Positions 24,489 to 33,694 of a stretch of DNA of 64,000 nucleotides are shown here, piece by piece (the first letter of the stretch is position 1; every line of letters begins with the position of its first letter). Under the pieces are notes generated by a model that was not told the origin of the DNA, made no database searches, and worked only from the letters and a program-made list of their open reading frames with translations. A program made the position numbers and the translations under genes. The DNA is from CAVUUN01 sp964421755 (lineage in GTDB: Bacteria; Acidobacteriota; UBA6911; RPQK01): positions 1-64,000 of the forward strand of contig CAYQYP010000061.1 of NCBI GenBank assembly GCA_964421755.1, written 5' to 3'.

Positions 24489-24581
24489 TCAACCGCGCTG
24501 CTTTGAACGAAGCACCAAAGCCACGATGAGCAACAACACGAGCCCCGCGACTACGATCCACTGCCAAGTTTCCATCACCAT
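24489..24581 (-). CDS. 30-residue single-span membrane peptide
   Basis: ATG at 24581 with AGGAGAG eight bases upstream encodes MVMETWQW, then a hydrophobic stretch (IVVAGLVLLLIVALVL), then RSKQRG and a TGA at 24489. The strong ribosome-binding site, the uninterrupted membrane span and the positively charged C-terminus are what a genuine small membrane protein looks like. It stands alone in a gap of about 540 bases and is too short for standard gene finders. Confidence 0.6.
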   Translation of the reverse strand: MVMETWQWIVVAGLVLLLIVALVLRSKQRG

Positions 24582-24700
24582 ATCGGTTCTCTCCTGACGT
24601 CCAGGGCCCCCCAGCCACTTATGCAGATTGGACTGTCAACAGCGGCGATGCTAGCACGGGAGAATCGTTCCGACAAGGCGCTTTGTGAGAGATTCACCGG

Positions 24701-24935
24701 CTGGCACTGACCGACTGACCTGACCTGCTGCCCACTGATCGTGCCAACCGGGCCGGAAAGCGGCGGATTCTGAACCGCGAATCCGCCCTACGACCGCTCA
24801 CTTTCGCACGACGGGTAGTCGTAGGGCGGATTCGCGGTTCAGAATCCGCCGCTTTCCGGCCCGGCTGGCTCGTTCGAGATCGTCAGCAGTGTTATTCGTC
24901 AGCCGGTCAGTTGGTCAGTGGGTCAGTGGGGTGGC
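24701..24935. repeat. composite palindrome: R1 element inside GTCAGTGG word arms
   Basis: The inner part (24743-24793 with 24818-24868) is a near-perfect 50-base inverse repeat, family R1, containing GCGGCGGATTCTGAA and GGGCGGATTCGCGG, with a loop of about 25 bases. It is flanked by degenerate CCACTGAC/GACCTG words at 24701-24740 and their inverse (GGTCAGTTGGTCAGTGGGTC) at 24901-24935. R1 recurs at 56863-56922 and 61251-61382. The right outer arm ends right at the stop codon of the 24937-25290 gene. Confidence 0.8.
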
Positions 24936-24936
24936 T

Positions 24937-25290
24937 TCAGATCTTCTTTCCACGAGGAGGAGGGAAGTGCGCAGCCAGCTGCGATTCCACATCAGTTCCC
25001 TTGCTGTCAAAATGCTCGAGGATAGCCTCGGGGATCGTCTCGTACTCGGACTGCGGGTACACACCGTAACCTTGTTCTCCACGTACCAGCCAGAAATCTC
25101 CCCAGTCGGCAAGATGAAAAGAAAAGGCCAGGAACTTGTAGCCGAAAACGTCGGCGGTGCCTTCGAACGTCACCTCAGCGTCGGGAAGATGAGCTGCTTT
25201 CCGAAGGTATCCGCGGGCCTCGGCTTGCAGCCCAGCTTTGTCCACTTGCCCTCTCTTCTTGATTCCCATACCACGTCCGTACGAAACCAT
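24937..25290 (-). CDS. small soluble protein of unknown function
   Basis: A protein of about 117 residues from the ATG at 25290; a GTG at 25317 and an internal ATG at 25269 are alternatives, and none has a strong ribosome-binding site. A basic N-terminus (GIKKRGQVDKAGLQAEARGYLRKA) precedes an alpha/beta region rich in aromatic residues (YKFLAFSFHLADWGDFWLVRG). No membrane segment or signal is seen. Family not recognised. Confidence 0.5.
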   Translation of the reverse strand: MVSYGRGMGIKKRGQVDKAGLQAEARGYLRKAAHLPDAEVTFEGTADVFGYKFLAFSFHLADWGDFWLVRGEQGYGVYPQSEYETIPEAILEHFDSKGTDVESQLAAHFPPPRGKKI

Positions 25291-25420
25291 CGTAAACCGG
25301 GTAGCCGAGGAGTTCACGCCGCCGCACTCGGTTTGTGCGAACCGCTTTGCTAGACTCTAGTCAGGCATTCCGGGCGAGCGCAACACGCCTGCCCTTATCT
25401 CATCGGAAGGAGTTTTACCT

Positions 25421-25633
25421 ATGATGAACCACGGAAAGCGGGGGGCCAAACACCCCGAGGCCACCGGTCGCAAGACCGAGGAAAAGTACCGCAATCGATC
25501 TGCAGTTCAGGAATGGGAGGAGGCGAGCCCTGACGATCTCGAAAGCAACACCACAAATCCCGAGGTGGATGAGGACCGCGGGGATGAGAGCCCCGATGAT
25601 TTCGAGGAGCTGATCAGGGAGGAAGGCCGTTAA
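25421..25633 (+). CDS. small acidic protein of unknown function
   Basis: A 70-residue, highly charged protein. AAGGAG lies 8-9 bases upstream of the ATG. The N-terminal third is basic (HGKRGAKHPEATGRKTEEKYRN) and the rest strongly acidic (DEDRGDESPDDFEELIREEG), with no hydrophobic core, so it is probably disordered in isolation. Family not recognised. It converges with korB across a palindromic repeat. Confidence 0.55.
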   Translation: MMNHGKRGAKHPEATGRKTEEKYRNRSAVQEWEEASPDDLESNTTNPEVDEDRGDESPDDFEELIREEGR

Positions 25634-25635
25634 GC

Positions 25636-25716
25636 AACTGCCCACTGCCCACTGCCCACTTCCCGCTGCGCACTTCCTACTGGCCTTTGGGCAGTGAGTA
25701 GTGCGCAGTGGGCAGT
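25636..25716. repeat. GCCCACT word palindrome between convergent genes
   Basis: Tandem CTGCCCACTGCCCACTGCCC begins three bases after a TAA stop. A degenerate inverse copy (GGGCAGTGAGTAG, GTGCGCAGTGGGCAGTC) follows after TGGCCTTT. The inverse arm starts eight bases after the stop codon of korB on the other strand, so both convergent genes end in the same structure. It may act as a bidirectional transcription end or RNA-stabilising hairpin. Confidence 0.7.
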
Positions 25717-25724
25717 CGTCTTTC

Positions 25725-26618
25725 TTAACTGGGCTGAAACAGGCTCAGGATCTCGGCCGCCGGTTTCGCCTGGTCGGAAACGCTGGTCTGAAGACCGCGG
25801 ACTGCCGTCTCATAGGTCATAGGCGGCTCCGGGTTGCGGTAGAAGACACCGGTGTATAGCTGGACTCCGTACTCCTGAGCGAGAGCCATAGCCCGCAAGC
25901 GATCGCCCCGGTCATGACCAAGGTCCTTCAGCTTCTGCATTTTCTGCTTTTGAGCCGACAGTTGCTGCTCTTCTTCACCGTACGTCACACAAGGCGACTG
26001 GACATTGATGAAAGCGAATCCCGGGTAACGAATCCCTTCCTCGATGATTTCCGCAAGTCCTGCCATATCGGCCGGAGTTCCCTGCGCTACGTAGCCGGCA
26101 CCGTAACCGAGAACATACATCAGTGGATTGACCGGGTCTTCCAGGCTTCCGTGAGCGGTCGAAGCGGTTTTCAAACCGCGTGGCGACGTCGGGGATAGCT
26201 GTCCCTTGGTGAGCCCATAAATCTGGTTATCCATCAGGATGTAAGTCAGGTCGACGTTTCTTCGGATGGCGTGTGGGACGTGTCCGCCTCCGATCGAGAA
26301 CCCGTCCCCGTCTCCGCCGGCAACCAGGACCAGCAACTCCGGATGTGCCAGTTTTATGCCCTGCGCGATGGGTAGTGCGCGGCCGTGCACGCTGTTGAAC
26401 CCGTAGGCGGTCGTGTAACCGGGAATACGGCTCGAGCAGCCAATGCCGGAAACGAATGCGATCTCATGGGGCGGGCGACCAATATTCGCCAGCGCTCGAT
26501 AGATTGCAGAGACCACGCCGAAATCGCCGCAACCTGGACACCAGATCGGCTTCAGTTCGCTTTTGTAATCTTTTGCCTGGTATTCCTGGATCGGCCGGGC
26601 GGTTGTTGTCTCGCTCAT
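25725..26618 (-). CDS. korB: 2-oxoacid:ferredoxin oxidoreductase, beta subunit
   Basis: The 297-residue thiamine-diphosphate subunit. WCPGCGDFGV (about 26-35) and GIGCSSR supply the Fe-S ligands. The ThDP/Mg motif runs GGDGDGFSIGGGH and continues to DNQIYGLTKGQLSPTS, typical of 2-oxoglutarate:ferredoxin oxidoreductase (KorB/OorB). It pairs with the fused gamma-alpha subunit encoded 38 bases upstream. The complex interconverts 2-oxoglutarate and succinyl-CoA with ferredoxin as electron carrier, in the cytoplasm. Other 2-oxoacids are possible. Confidence 0.93.
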   Translation of the reverse strand: MSETTTARPIQEYQAKDYKSELKPIWCPGCGDFGVVSAIYRALANIGRPPHEIAFVSGIGCSSRIPGYTTAYGFNSVHGRALPIAQGIKLAHPELLVLVAGGDGDGFSIGGGHVPHAIRRNVDLTYILMDNQIYGLTKGQLSPTSPRGLKTASTAHGSLEDPVNPLMYVLGYGAGYVAQGTPADMAGLAEIIEEGIRYPGFAFINVQSPCVTYGEEEQQLSAQKQKMQKLKDLGHDRGDRLRAMALAQEYGVQLYTGVFYRNPEPPMTYETAVRGLQTSVSDQAKPAAEILSLFQPS

Positions 26619-26656
26619 GTCTTACCTCGTATGTAACTGTATTGCGCTGTATTGCG

Positions 26657-28450
26657 TCAGCCTAGCTGCGGTTCCGGCTCGGGCATGCGCCCGCTTTCCA
26701 GCCTCACTTTCAATCGTCTCAGACGGGCGAGGACCTCTTCTGGAAGAATCGGGTTTGATCCGCTCTTGGCCATCGACTGAACTCCGGGTGGGACGTTCAC
26801 AAACATCCGCAGCAACCGATACAGCTGTCCCTGGTGCGACTGTTCAATCACGAGCCCCGCCTTGACCGATGCGAAAAACTCGTTGTAGATCTCTTCGGGT
26901 ATCGGATAGAGCAGTTTCGGCACCATCAGCTTGACCCGCATCCCTTTTTTTCGGGCGAGCTGGAGGGCTTCGATGGCCATGCCAGCCACGCTACCCCAGC
27001 TGATCATTGCAACCGGAGCCGCTTGGTCTCCTTCGATAAAGAACAGGTCGCGGCGCGACTTCAGGGGGAGCAGCTTCCGGATTCGCTTTTCATTCATCTG
27101 GGCATGTATTTCACCCTTGGCTGTTGGGGCGCCCCTCTCATTGTGTTCGATGCCCGACGCCAGGTAATTTCCCCCCGGCATCCCGGGATGGCTTATCGGG
27201 CTTATCCCCGAATCAGTGATGCGGAAACGCACGTAGCTCTGGAGCTCGGATTCGTTTGGGAGTTGGCGGCTGACGATCTTGAAGCGGGAGGTGTCGATCG
27301 CCGGGACCGTCTCTTTCCTTTGCGCAATCTCCTGATCCGAGAGAATGATGACGGGCGTCTGGTACTGTTCGGCGATATTGAAGGCCTCGACGGTCACTCC
27401 GAAAACATCGTGCACATCGGTGGGCGCCAGAACCGGTCTGGCCGCGTCCCCGTGCGCCGAGAAAACGGCCTGGAACAGGTCGGATTGTTCGCTCTTGGTC
27501 GGCATTCCCGTCGAAGGCCCACCGCGTTGAACGTTGACACAGACCAGCGGAAGCTCGGCAATGGTCGCGAGCCCGAGGATCTCGGTTTTCAACGACATTC
27601 CAGGACCCGAAGTCGCCGTCATGGCTTTCTTTCCGGCAAAAGAGGCGCCCACCACCGAGCCGATGCCGGCGATCTCGTCCTCGGCCTGCAGCACTGTCCC
27701 CCCGTATTTCGGCAGCTCCCGTGCGAGAAACTGCATAATCTCGGATGAGGGAGTGATCGGGTAGCCACCGAAGAACCTGCAGCCTGAAAAAATGGCGGCC
27801 GCCGCACACATCTCGTTTCCGTCGACGAGAAGGTTCTTTTCGCCCGACGGTTTTGACGGCGCCATGACCATATCGAGCTGCAGAGGGTTCTTTTCGGCGA
27901 AATCCAGCCCTGCCGCGAAGGCGCGCTCGTTCCCCTGAAGAACCTGCTCGCCCTTCTTTGCAAACTTCTTGCGGATGCCGCCGAGGATGCCTTCGCGGGC
28001 CAGACCGAACCACCCGGACAGCAGGCCGAGAACGACTATGTTCTTCGCCTTGTCGGTTCCGGCATGCTGTCGGGCCATGTCCTGAATGGGCACCGCCAGG
28101 GCGACCGCAGGGGTCACTTCGGTCAACGGCAGCTGATCAGGAGCAACTTTTGTCTTGCTGTCGTAGATGACCACTGTTCGTCCGTCGACCGGGAGCTCGC
28201 CGCCGAATCGGAGAAAATCATCCCAGTTGAGAGCTACCGCAACATCCAACGTCCCACCGGGGTTCAGGACCCGGTCGGTGGAAACACGCAGCCGGCAAGA
28301 TGATTCGCCGCCACGGATCTGCGAGCCGAAGCTCTTCGTCAAAACAGCGTGATAGCCTTCGATGGCCATTGCCGTCATCAAAGATTCGCCGGCTGCCACG
28401 ATGCCGTCGCCTCCGGCTCCTGCCATTCCTATGATCAAGTCGTTTCGCAT
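26657..28450 (-). CDS. korA: 2-oxoacid:ferredoxin oxidoreductase, fused gamma-alpha subunit
   Basis: A protein of about 597 residues. Residues 1-185 are the gamma domain (GMAGAGGDGIVAAGESL, FGSQIRGGESSCRLR). From about 205 the alpha domain follows (NEMCAAAAIFSGCRFFGGYPITPSSE, ATSGPGMSLKTEILG, NVQRGGPSTGMPTKSEQSDL), with the C-terminal transketolase-like segment after about 480. The ATG at 28450 fits the family N-terminus; an upstream ATG at 28504 would add 18 unrelated residues. It is the first gene of korAB, divergent from the GH3 gene. Confidence 0.93.
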   Translation of the reverse strand: MRNDLIIGMAGAGGDGIVAAGESLMTAMAIEGYHAVLTKSFGSQIRGGESSCRLRVSTDRVLNPGGTLDVAVALNWDDFLRFGGELPVDGRTVVIYDSKTKVAPDQLPLTEVTPAVALAVPIQDMARQHAGTDKAKNIVVLGLLSGWFGLAREGILGGIRKKFAKKGEQVLQGNERAFAAGLDFAEKNPLQLDMVMAPSKPSGEKNLLVDGNEMCAAAAIFSGCRFFGGYPITPSSEIMQFLARELPKYGGTVLQAEDEIAGIGSVVGASFAGKKAMTATSGPGMSLKTEILGLATIAELPLVCVNVQRGGPSTGMPTKSEQSDLFQAVFSAHGDAARPVLAPTDVHDVFGVTVEAFNIAEQYQTPVIILSDQEIAQRKETVPAIDTSRFKIVSRQLPNESELQSYVRFRITDSGISPISHPGMPGGNYLASGIEHNERGAPTAKGEIHAQMNEKRIRKLLPLKSRRDLFFIEGDQAAPVAMISWGSVAGMAIEALQLARKKGMRVKLMVPKLLYPIPEEIYNEFFASVKAGLVIEQSHQGQLYRLLRMFVNVPPGVQSMAKSGSNPILPEEVLARLRRLKVRLESGRMPEPEPQLG

Positions 28451-28578
28451 AGTGTCCGATTCGTCCTGGCCCGTATGTAGGCTTGATGTGATCGAGCGTG
28501 CCATGTTACACGTTCAACGCGTTTTAGTTCAAAAAGCAAATTGGGAGTTGTGCGAAGATAGCCATAAGGGAGGGTTGG

Positions 28579-31500
28579 ATGGCGAGGTCACTTTCGTACA
28601 TCTGTTCTCTTGTGGTCGGGCTGTCGTTTTTCTCCGGATTCGCACAAAACCAAAGCGTCGAGCAGCGGGTCGAATCGATTCTTGGGCAAATGACCGCCGG
28701 TGAAAAGCTGGACTACATCGGCGGGATCGGGTTTGCGATTCGAGCGATACCCCGTTTGGGGCTTCCAGAAATCCTCATGTCGGATGGACCGGTCGGAGTC
28801 CGTAATTACGGGCCCGCGACCTCCTATCCGGCCGGTATTGCCCTCACTGCAACCTGGAACACCGATCTCGCCGGCCGCATGGGGTTATCTCTCGGACGCG
28901 ACGCGCGAGCGCGGGGTGTCCACATACTCCTAGGTCCGGGGCTGAACATCTATCGGTCGCCTCTATGTGGGCGGAATTTCGAATATCTTGGCGAGGATCC
29001 ACTTCTGGCCTCGCGCATGGTCGTTCCGCTGGTTCGCGGAATTCAAGAGCAGGGTGTCCTGGCGACGTTGAAGCACTACGCGTGTAACAACCAGGAGTAT
29101 GATCGGCATTCCGTAAGCTCCGATCTGAACGAACGCACCCTCCGTGAAATCTACCTGCCGGCTTTCCAGGCCGGTGTTGTGGAGGGTCACGCCGGTTGTG
29201 TGATGAGCGCTTACAATCCGGTCAATGGTACGCACTGCACCGAGAACGAGTTCCTCAATAACACGATTCTCAAGGGTGAATGGGGATTCGACGGAATCCT
29301 GATGTCGGACTGGGGGGCCACCTACGACGGGATTGCCGCCGCGAACGGCGGCCTCGACCTCGAGATGCCGACCGGGGCTCACCTGAACTCCAGCCTCCTG
29401 GCCGCTATCCAGGCAGGCCTGGTGCCGCAGGCCGCCATTGATGATAAGGTTCGACGGATCCTCCGCAAGATCCTCCAAATGGGCTTTCCTGACCGCCCGC
29501 AGCTCGACTCGTCCATACCGCTGGCTGATCCTTCATCTAACCAGACGGCGCTGGAGATTGCGCGTGAGAGCGTGGTTCTTCTGAAGAACGAGGGCCCGAT
29601 TCTTCCCCTTGCCCGAGACCAAGGGAAATCGATTCTTGTGATCGGGGACAACGCTCACCCCGGCGTGCCGGCAGGGGGAGGCAGTTCGTACACGGCCCCG
29701 ATCCAGCCGATCAGTGTAACTGAAGGGCTGGAGGCAGTCGCCGGTCCGAACTTCTCGATCACCCATCTGCCGACCCCATATCTCCCATACATCCGCTTTG
29801 AGACCACCGACCAAACCGGCTCCGTCCAGCCCGGTTTCAGCGCCGCGTACTTCGCCAATCGAAGCCTCTTCGGGGTGCCCACCATCCGACGGGTCGACAC
29901 GGAAATCGCCTTTGACTGGGAAAATGGTTCACCCCACCCTTCGCTTCCAGCCGACGGCTTCTCCGTGAGGTGGGAGAGCCGGCTCAAGGTCGATCAGAGC
30001 GGGGTGATTCGGTTCGAGACTCGTTCGGACGATGGTATCCGCGTCTACCTTGATGGTGTCGTGGTCCTGGACGACTGGTCTGATCATTCTGCCCGTCCGA
30101 TCGTATGGAATGTCCAGGTTTCGGCCGGAGAGGTCTACGAGCTCACGGTTGAATATTACGAAAACACCGGTCGAGCGTCGGTGGAGCTTTCAGCGCGCGT
30201 GAATCCCAACCAGGGCGCTCTGCTCGAGTATCTGGATGAACACGGAAGCGCCAAGCCGGGGTTGCTCGGCGAGTACTTCAACAATACGCAATTGTCGGGA
30301 ACACCAGCCTTCACCCGGGTTGACGACGAGGTGAATTTCGAGTGGGGGGCGGCCTCCCCGGTCCCCGGGCTGAGCGCCGAAGGCTTCTCCGTCCGATGGT
30401 CGGGGCGCATCCGTTTCAGCCAGTCGGGGAAGTATCAATTCACCACTCGCTCGGACGACGGAATCCGGCTGTACCTGGATGGCCGCCTCTTGATCCACGA
30501 TTGGTCGGACCATGCCGCTCGATCCACCGGTGCCGTTGTCTCCGTAGAAGCGGATCGAAACTACTCACTGGTGATCGAGTATTACGAAGGCACCGGTGAC
30601 GCCGTAGCTCAATTCAGCTGGTGGCCCGTTTTCATGTCCGAGGTCGTCAGGACTGCGGACATTGCGCTCATTTGTGCCGGTTTCGATTCTGAATCAGAAG
30701 GCGAGGGATTCGATCGGACATTCTTCCTGCCGGGCGGCGAGGCGGCTATGATTTCCGAAGTGGCAGCTGCCAATCCGAACACGGTTGTCGTTCTGTTTGG
30801 CGGTGGTGCGATGGATATGCAGGGATGGCTGGGGGCGGTTGACGCTGTTCTTCACGCCTGGTATCCCGGACAGAACGGGGGCAGGGCCATAGCCGAAGTG
30901 CTTTTCGGAGAGGTCAATCCGTCGGGCAAACTGCCCGTTACGTTCGAAAGGCAGTGGGAAGAGAATCCCGTTTATCCGCACTACCATGCCCCCGCTGGCG
31001 GGGCGACTCGTTACGAGGAGGGAGTTTTCGTCGGCTATCGCGGATTTGACCGCGCGGGCCTCGAGCCTCTGTTCCCGTTCGGATTCGGTCTGTCATACAC
31101 CAGTTTTGAGTACTCGGACCTCGAGATCGCTCCCGGCAACTCCCTGAGCGGCACTCGGTTGCAGGTCTCCTTCTCGGTTAAGAACACCGGGACACGAGCC
31201 GGAGCTGAGGTTACGCAGATCTACGTCGAGCCACCCGAGAGCCCCGTCGAGCGCCCGGTTCTTGAACTGAAAGGTTTTGAGAAGGTCTTTCTCCAGCCCG
31301 GAGGAACCCGGCGCGTGACCGTTCAGCTCAACCAGCGCTCGCTTTCTTACTTTGACACGGCGGCTGCCGGGTGGAAAACGGTGGCTGGCGTCTACGGATT
31401 GGCGGTCGGTGCTTCCTCCCGCGATGTGAGGCTCCGCGGCCAGTTCCGCTTTACGCCCCCAAACCGGGTCAGGCAGGTGCGCCGGTCGAGTCTGCGGTGA
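28579..31500 (+). CDS. secreted GH3 beta-glycosidase with two PA14 domains
   Basis: A 973-residue exported enzyme with a signal peptide at 1-22 and AGGGAGGG before the ATG. The GH3 N-terminal barrel spans about 30-300, with substrate-binding KHYACNNQE and the nucleophile Asp at about 244 in LMSDWGA. The C-terminal alpha/beta sandwich (from about 325, SVVLLKNEGPILPL) is interrupted by two consecutive PA14 modules (about 417-541 and 560-685), each with the TRSDDGIR-YLDG signature. The sandwich resumes with IALICAGFDSESEGEGFDR, and a fibronectin III-like domain closes the protein. Known relatives usually carry one PA14 insert, which shapes the active-site pocket. Action on plant-derived beta-glucosides in the periplasm or outside is inferred. 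Confidence 0.93.
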   Translation: MARSLSYICSLVVGLSFFSGFAQNQSVEQRVESILGQMTAGEKLDYIGGIGFAIRAIPRLGLPEILMSDGPVGVRNYGPATSYPAGIALTATWNTDLAGRMGLSLGRDARARGVHILLGPGLNIYRSPLCGRNFEYLGEDPLLASRMVVPLVRGIQEQGVLATLKHYACNNQEYDRHSVSSDLNERTLREIYLPAFQAGVVEGHAGCVMSAYNPVNGTHCTENEFLNNTILKGEWGFDGILMSDWGATYDGIAAANGGLDLEMPTGAHLNSSLLAAIQAGLVPQAAIDDKVRRILRKILQMGFPDRPQLDSSIPLADPSSNQTALEIARESVVLLKNEGPILPLARDQGKSILVIGDNAHPGVPAGGGSSYTAPIQPISVTEGLEAVAGPNFSITHLPTPYLPYIRFETTDQTGSVQPGFSAAYFANRSLFGVPTIRRVDTEIAFDWENGSPHPSLPADGFSVRWESRLKVDQSGVIRFETRSDDGIRVYLDGVVVLDDWSDHSARPIVWNVQVSAGEVYELTVEYYENTGRASVELSARVNPNQGALLEYLDEHGSAKPGLLGEYFNNTQLSGTPAFTRVDDEVNFEWGAASPVPGLSAEGFSVRWSGRIRFSQSGKYQFTTRSDDGIRLYLDGRLLIHDWSDHAARSTGAVVSVEADRNYSLVIEYYEGTGDAVAQFSWWPVFMSEVVRTADIALICAGFDSESEGEGFDRTFFLPGGEAAMISEVAAANPNTVVVLFGGGAMDMQGWLGAVDAVLHAWYPGQNGGRAIAEVLFGEVNPSGKLPVTFERQWEENPVYPHYHAPAGGATRYEEGVFVGYRGFDRAGLEPLFPFGFGLSYTSFEYSDLEIAPGNSLSGTRLQVSFSVKNTGTRAGAEVTQIYVEPPESPVERPVLELKGFEKVFLQPGGTRRVTVQLNQRSLSYFDTAAAGWKTVAGVYGLAVGASSRDVRLRGQFRFTPPNRVRQVRRSSLR

Positions 31501-31602
31501 CCCCGCTGAACCAGGCCAGCCAAGGAGCTTTGCTTCGAGTGTGCTTCGTGGTAACCTCCTGGTTTTTCCTGGACTCGAAGTCTGGAAAGGGCAATCCACC
31601 CG

Positions 31603-32475
31603 ATGAACAAGCTGAAATTGGGGCTTCCGAAAGGCAGTCTGCAGGAATCGACCCTGCGCCTCTTCGCAAAAGCGGGCTATCAGATCACGGTTTCAAGCCG
31701 CTCCTACATGCCCGCCATAAATGACTCGGAGATCGAGTGCCTGATGTTCCGCGCACAGGAGATCGCGCGTTATGTCGAACGGGGCGTCCTCGATTGCGGC
31801 CTGACCGGCAAAGACTGGATCATGGAGAACGACGCGGACGTGAAGGAGATCGAAGACCTCATGTACAGCAAGGCGACGGCCCAAGCTTACCGCTGGGTGG
31901 TTGCCGTCCCCGAGAACTCGGAGATCCGCACGGTCAAGGATCTGCAGGGCAAACGGATCGCCACCGAGTTGGTCAGCGCGACCCGTCGCTATCTCGCGCG
32001 ACACGGCGTTTCGGCCGAGGTCGAGTACTCCTGGGGTGCGACCGAGATCAAGGCGCCGCAGCTCGTTGATGCCATCGTTGAGGGAACCGAGACCGGTTCC
32101 TCACTTCGCGCGCACAACCTCCGGATAGTCGATACCGTAGTCGAATCCACGACCAAGCTCATCGCTAACCGAGCCGCGTGGGAAGAACGGTGGAAGCGCG
32201 AAAAAATCGAGGTTCTGGCGATGCTGCTGAAAGGCGCGCTGGAGGCGGAGTCGAAGGTCGGTCTGAAGATGAATGCCCCAAAGGACCGACTGAAGGAAGT
32301 GACCAGCCTGTTACCTGCCCTCCATGCCCCGACCATCTCGAATCAGACCGATTGTGAGTGGGTCGCGATCGAGGTTGTAATCGACGAAGAAGTTGTGCGA
32401 GACATCATCCCCCGGTTGCGCAGAGCGGGTGCCCAGGGCATCATAGAATACCCGCTGAACAAGGTGATCTACTGA
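31603..32475 (+). CDS. hisG: ATP phosphoribosyltransferase, long form
   Basis: A 290-residue protein: the full-length HisG type with catalytic domains 1-2 (KLGLPKGSLQESTLRLFAKAG, DCGLTGKDWIMEN, ATELVSATRRYL, VEGTETGSSLRAHNL) and the C-terminal ACT-like regulatory domain (about 220-290). It catalyses condensation of ATP and PRPP, the first and feedback-controlled step of histidine synthesis. Because it has the regulatory domain it should not need HisZ. It stands apart from other his genes here. AAAGGG lies about 12 bases upstream of the ATG. Confidence 0.97.
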   Translation: MNKLKLGLPKGSLQESTLRLFAKAGYQITVSSRSYMPAINDSEIECLMFRAQEIARYVERGVLDCGLTGKDWIMENDADVKEIEDLMYSKATAQAYRWVVAVPENSEIRTVKDLQGKRIATELVSATRRYLARHGVSAEVEYSWGATEIKAPQLVDAIVEGTETGSSLRAHNLRIVDTVVESTTKLIANRAAWEERWKREKIEVLAMLLKGALEAESKVGLKMNAPKDRLKEVTSLLPALHAPTISNQTDCEWVAIEVVIDEEVVRDIIPRLRRAGAQGIIEYPLNKVIY

Positions 32476-32560
32476 CACGGGGCCGCCTTCTCTGCATGAA
32501 CGGTGAGGAAGAGGTAGAATAGGGTGCAAATCTGCCTCGCCTAACCGGAGGAGAATAAGA

Positions 32561-32869
32561 ATGGCGGTTTTATACGAATCGAAAAGCAAGGCACCCAATC
32601 CGGATGCCCGGAAAACTGATTTTCTCTACCAGGCTGCCTGCGCGATCCAGCCCTATATCGAAGAGGCTGCCTGCGGTACTTACATCGTCTGCGTCCGTTT
32701 TGCCGGCGCTGAGGGCTCGGACGGTGTGATTCATTGCTCTTGCCATGCGGACGAGGAGCAGGCTCGCAAGGCTTTGACGAATGTCGAGCCGCCTCCCAAT
32801 CAGCGCCTTTTCGACTACATGTTTGGAACGCGTGAGGACTTTATCGACGCTCTCACGTGGCCGGCGTAA
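32561..32869 (+). CDS. small conserved-looking protein of unknown function
   Basis: A 102-residue soluble protein preceded by CGGAGGAG. Cys residues occur at about 27, 38, 44, 59 and 61 (CGTYIVCVRF, HCSCHADEEQARKAL), which might bind metal or form disulphides. The C-terminus ends DYMFGTREDFIDALTWPA. Family not recognised. It lies between hisG and an SDR gene in the same direction. Confidence 0.6.
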   Translation: MAVLYESKSKAPNPDARKTDFLYQAACAIQPYIEEAACGTYIVCVRFAGAEGSDGVIHCSCHADEEQARKALTNVEPPPNQRLFDYMFGTREDFIDALTWPA

Positions 32870-32893
32870 AGAACGGGTCGAGGGGGTGACGGG

Positions 32894-33664
32894 TTGCGCG
32901 AAACGGTGCTCATCACCGGGGCATCCGCCGGAATCGGGCTCGAGCTCGCACGGTTGTTTGCTGCGGATGGTTCGGATGTGGTCGTTGTCGCGCGCCGGGT
33001 CGACCGACTCAACGAACTGGCTGACGAGTTGAGGAGCCGGTTTAAGTCAAATGTGATAGCCATCCCGGCGGACCTGACGGAGAAAGAGGCGCGCACCCGC
33101 CTCTTCGACGGCCTGCGCCGGGATGGTGTTCAGGTTGATGTCCTGGTCAACAACGCCGGTTTTGGCGCCCACGGCGCAATCGTCGACCTTCCCGTCGAGC
33201 GCCAGCTCGAAATGATCGAGCTGAACGTTGCCGCTCTGGTCCACCTTACCTGCCTGTTCCTCCCGGGGATGAAGGAGCGCGGACGGGGAGGTATTCTCAA
33301 TGTCGGATCGACTGCGGCTTTCCAGCCCGGTCCGTTCATGGCTGTCTATTACGCCACCAAGGCATTCGTGCTCCACTTCACCGAGGCTTTGGCGACCGAG
33401 TTGCGCGGCAGTCCTATTATCGTGACCTGCCTGGCCCCTGGGCCGACCCACACAGAATTTGCCTCCACAGCCGAATTGGAACGGACCCGGCTTTTCAGCT
33501 CCGGAGTGATGGATGTCCAGACTGTCGCCCGGGCCGGTTATCGCGGCTTCCGCCAAAACAAGGCAATCGTTATTCCCGGGCTGAAGAACAAGGCCCTGGC
33601 CTTTGCGGTGCGGCTGGTCCCACGTGCGGTCGCACGCCGCATTGTGGAAATGATCAACAGCTAG
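32894..33664 (+). CDS. short-chain dehydrogenase/reductase
   Basis: A 256-residue classical SDR, starting at TTG after a GGGGGTG stretch. The Rossmann motif TGASAGIG lies at about 8-15, VNNAGFG at about 86, catalytic Ser in NVGSTAAF, and the YYATK catalytic Tyr/Lys pair at about 152-156. It resembles the acyl/keto-reductase-like SDRs often annotated as YqjQ/DltE type. The substrate cannot be inferred; NADP use is suggested by VARR after the second strand. Confidence 0.92.
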   Translation: MRETVLITGASAGIGLELARLFAADGSDVVVVARRVDRLNELADELRSRFKSNVIAIPADLTEKEARTRLFDGLRRDGVQVDVLVNNAGFGAHGAIVDLPVERQLEMIELNVAALVHLTCLFLPGMKERGRGGILNVGSTAAFQPGPFMAVYYATKAFVLHFTEALATELRGSPIIVTCLAPGPTHTEFASTAELERTRLFSSGVMDVQTVARAGYRGFRQNKAIVIPGLKNKALAFAVRLVPRAVARRIVEMINS

Positions 33665-33694
33665 CTAGGAGCGCATGTAGCCCTGCCGCTTTTC

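Noticed and set aside
25636..25716. Possible CRISPR-like array (regular GCCCACT units)
   Set aside because: Units are seven bases, there are no spacers, and the second half is inverse. CRISPR repeats are longer with unique spacers.
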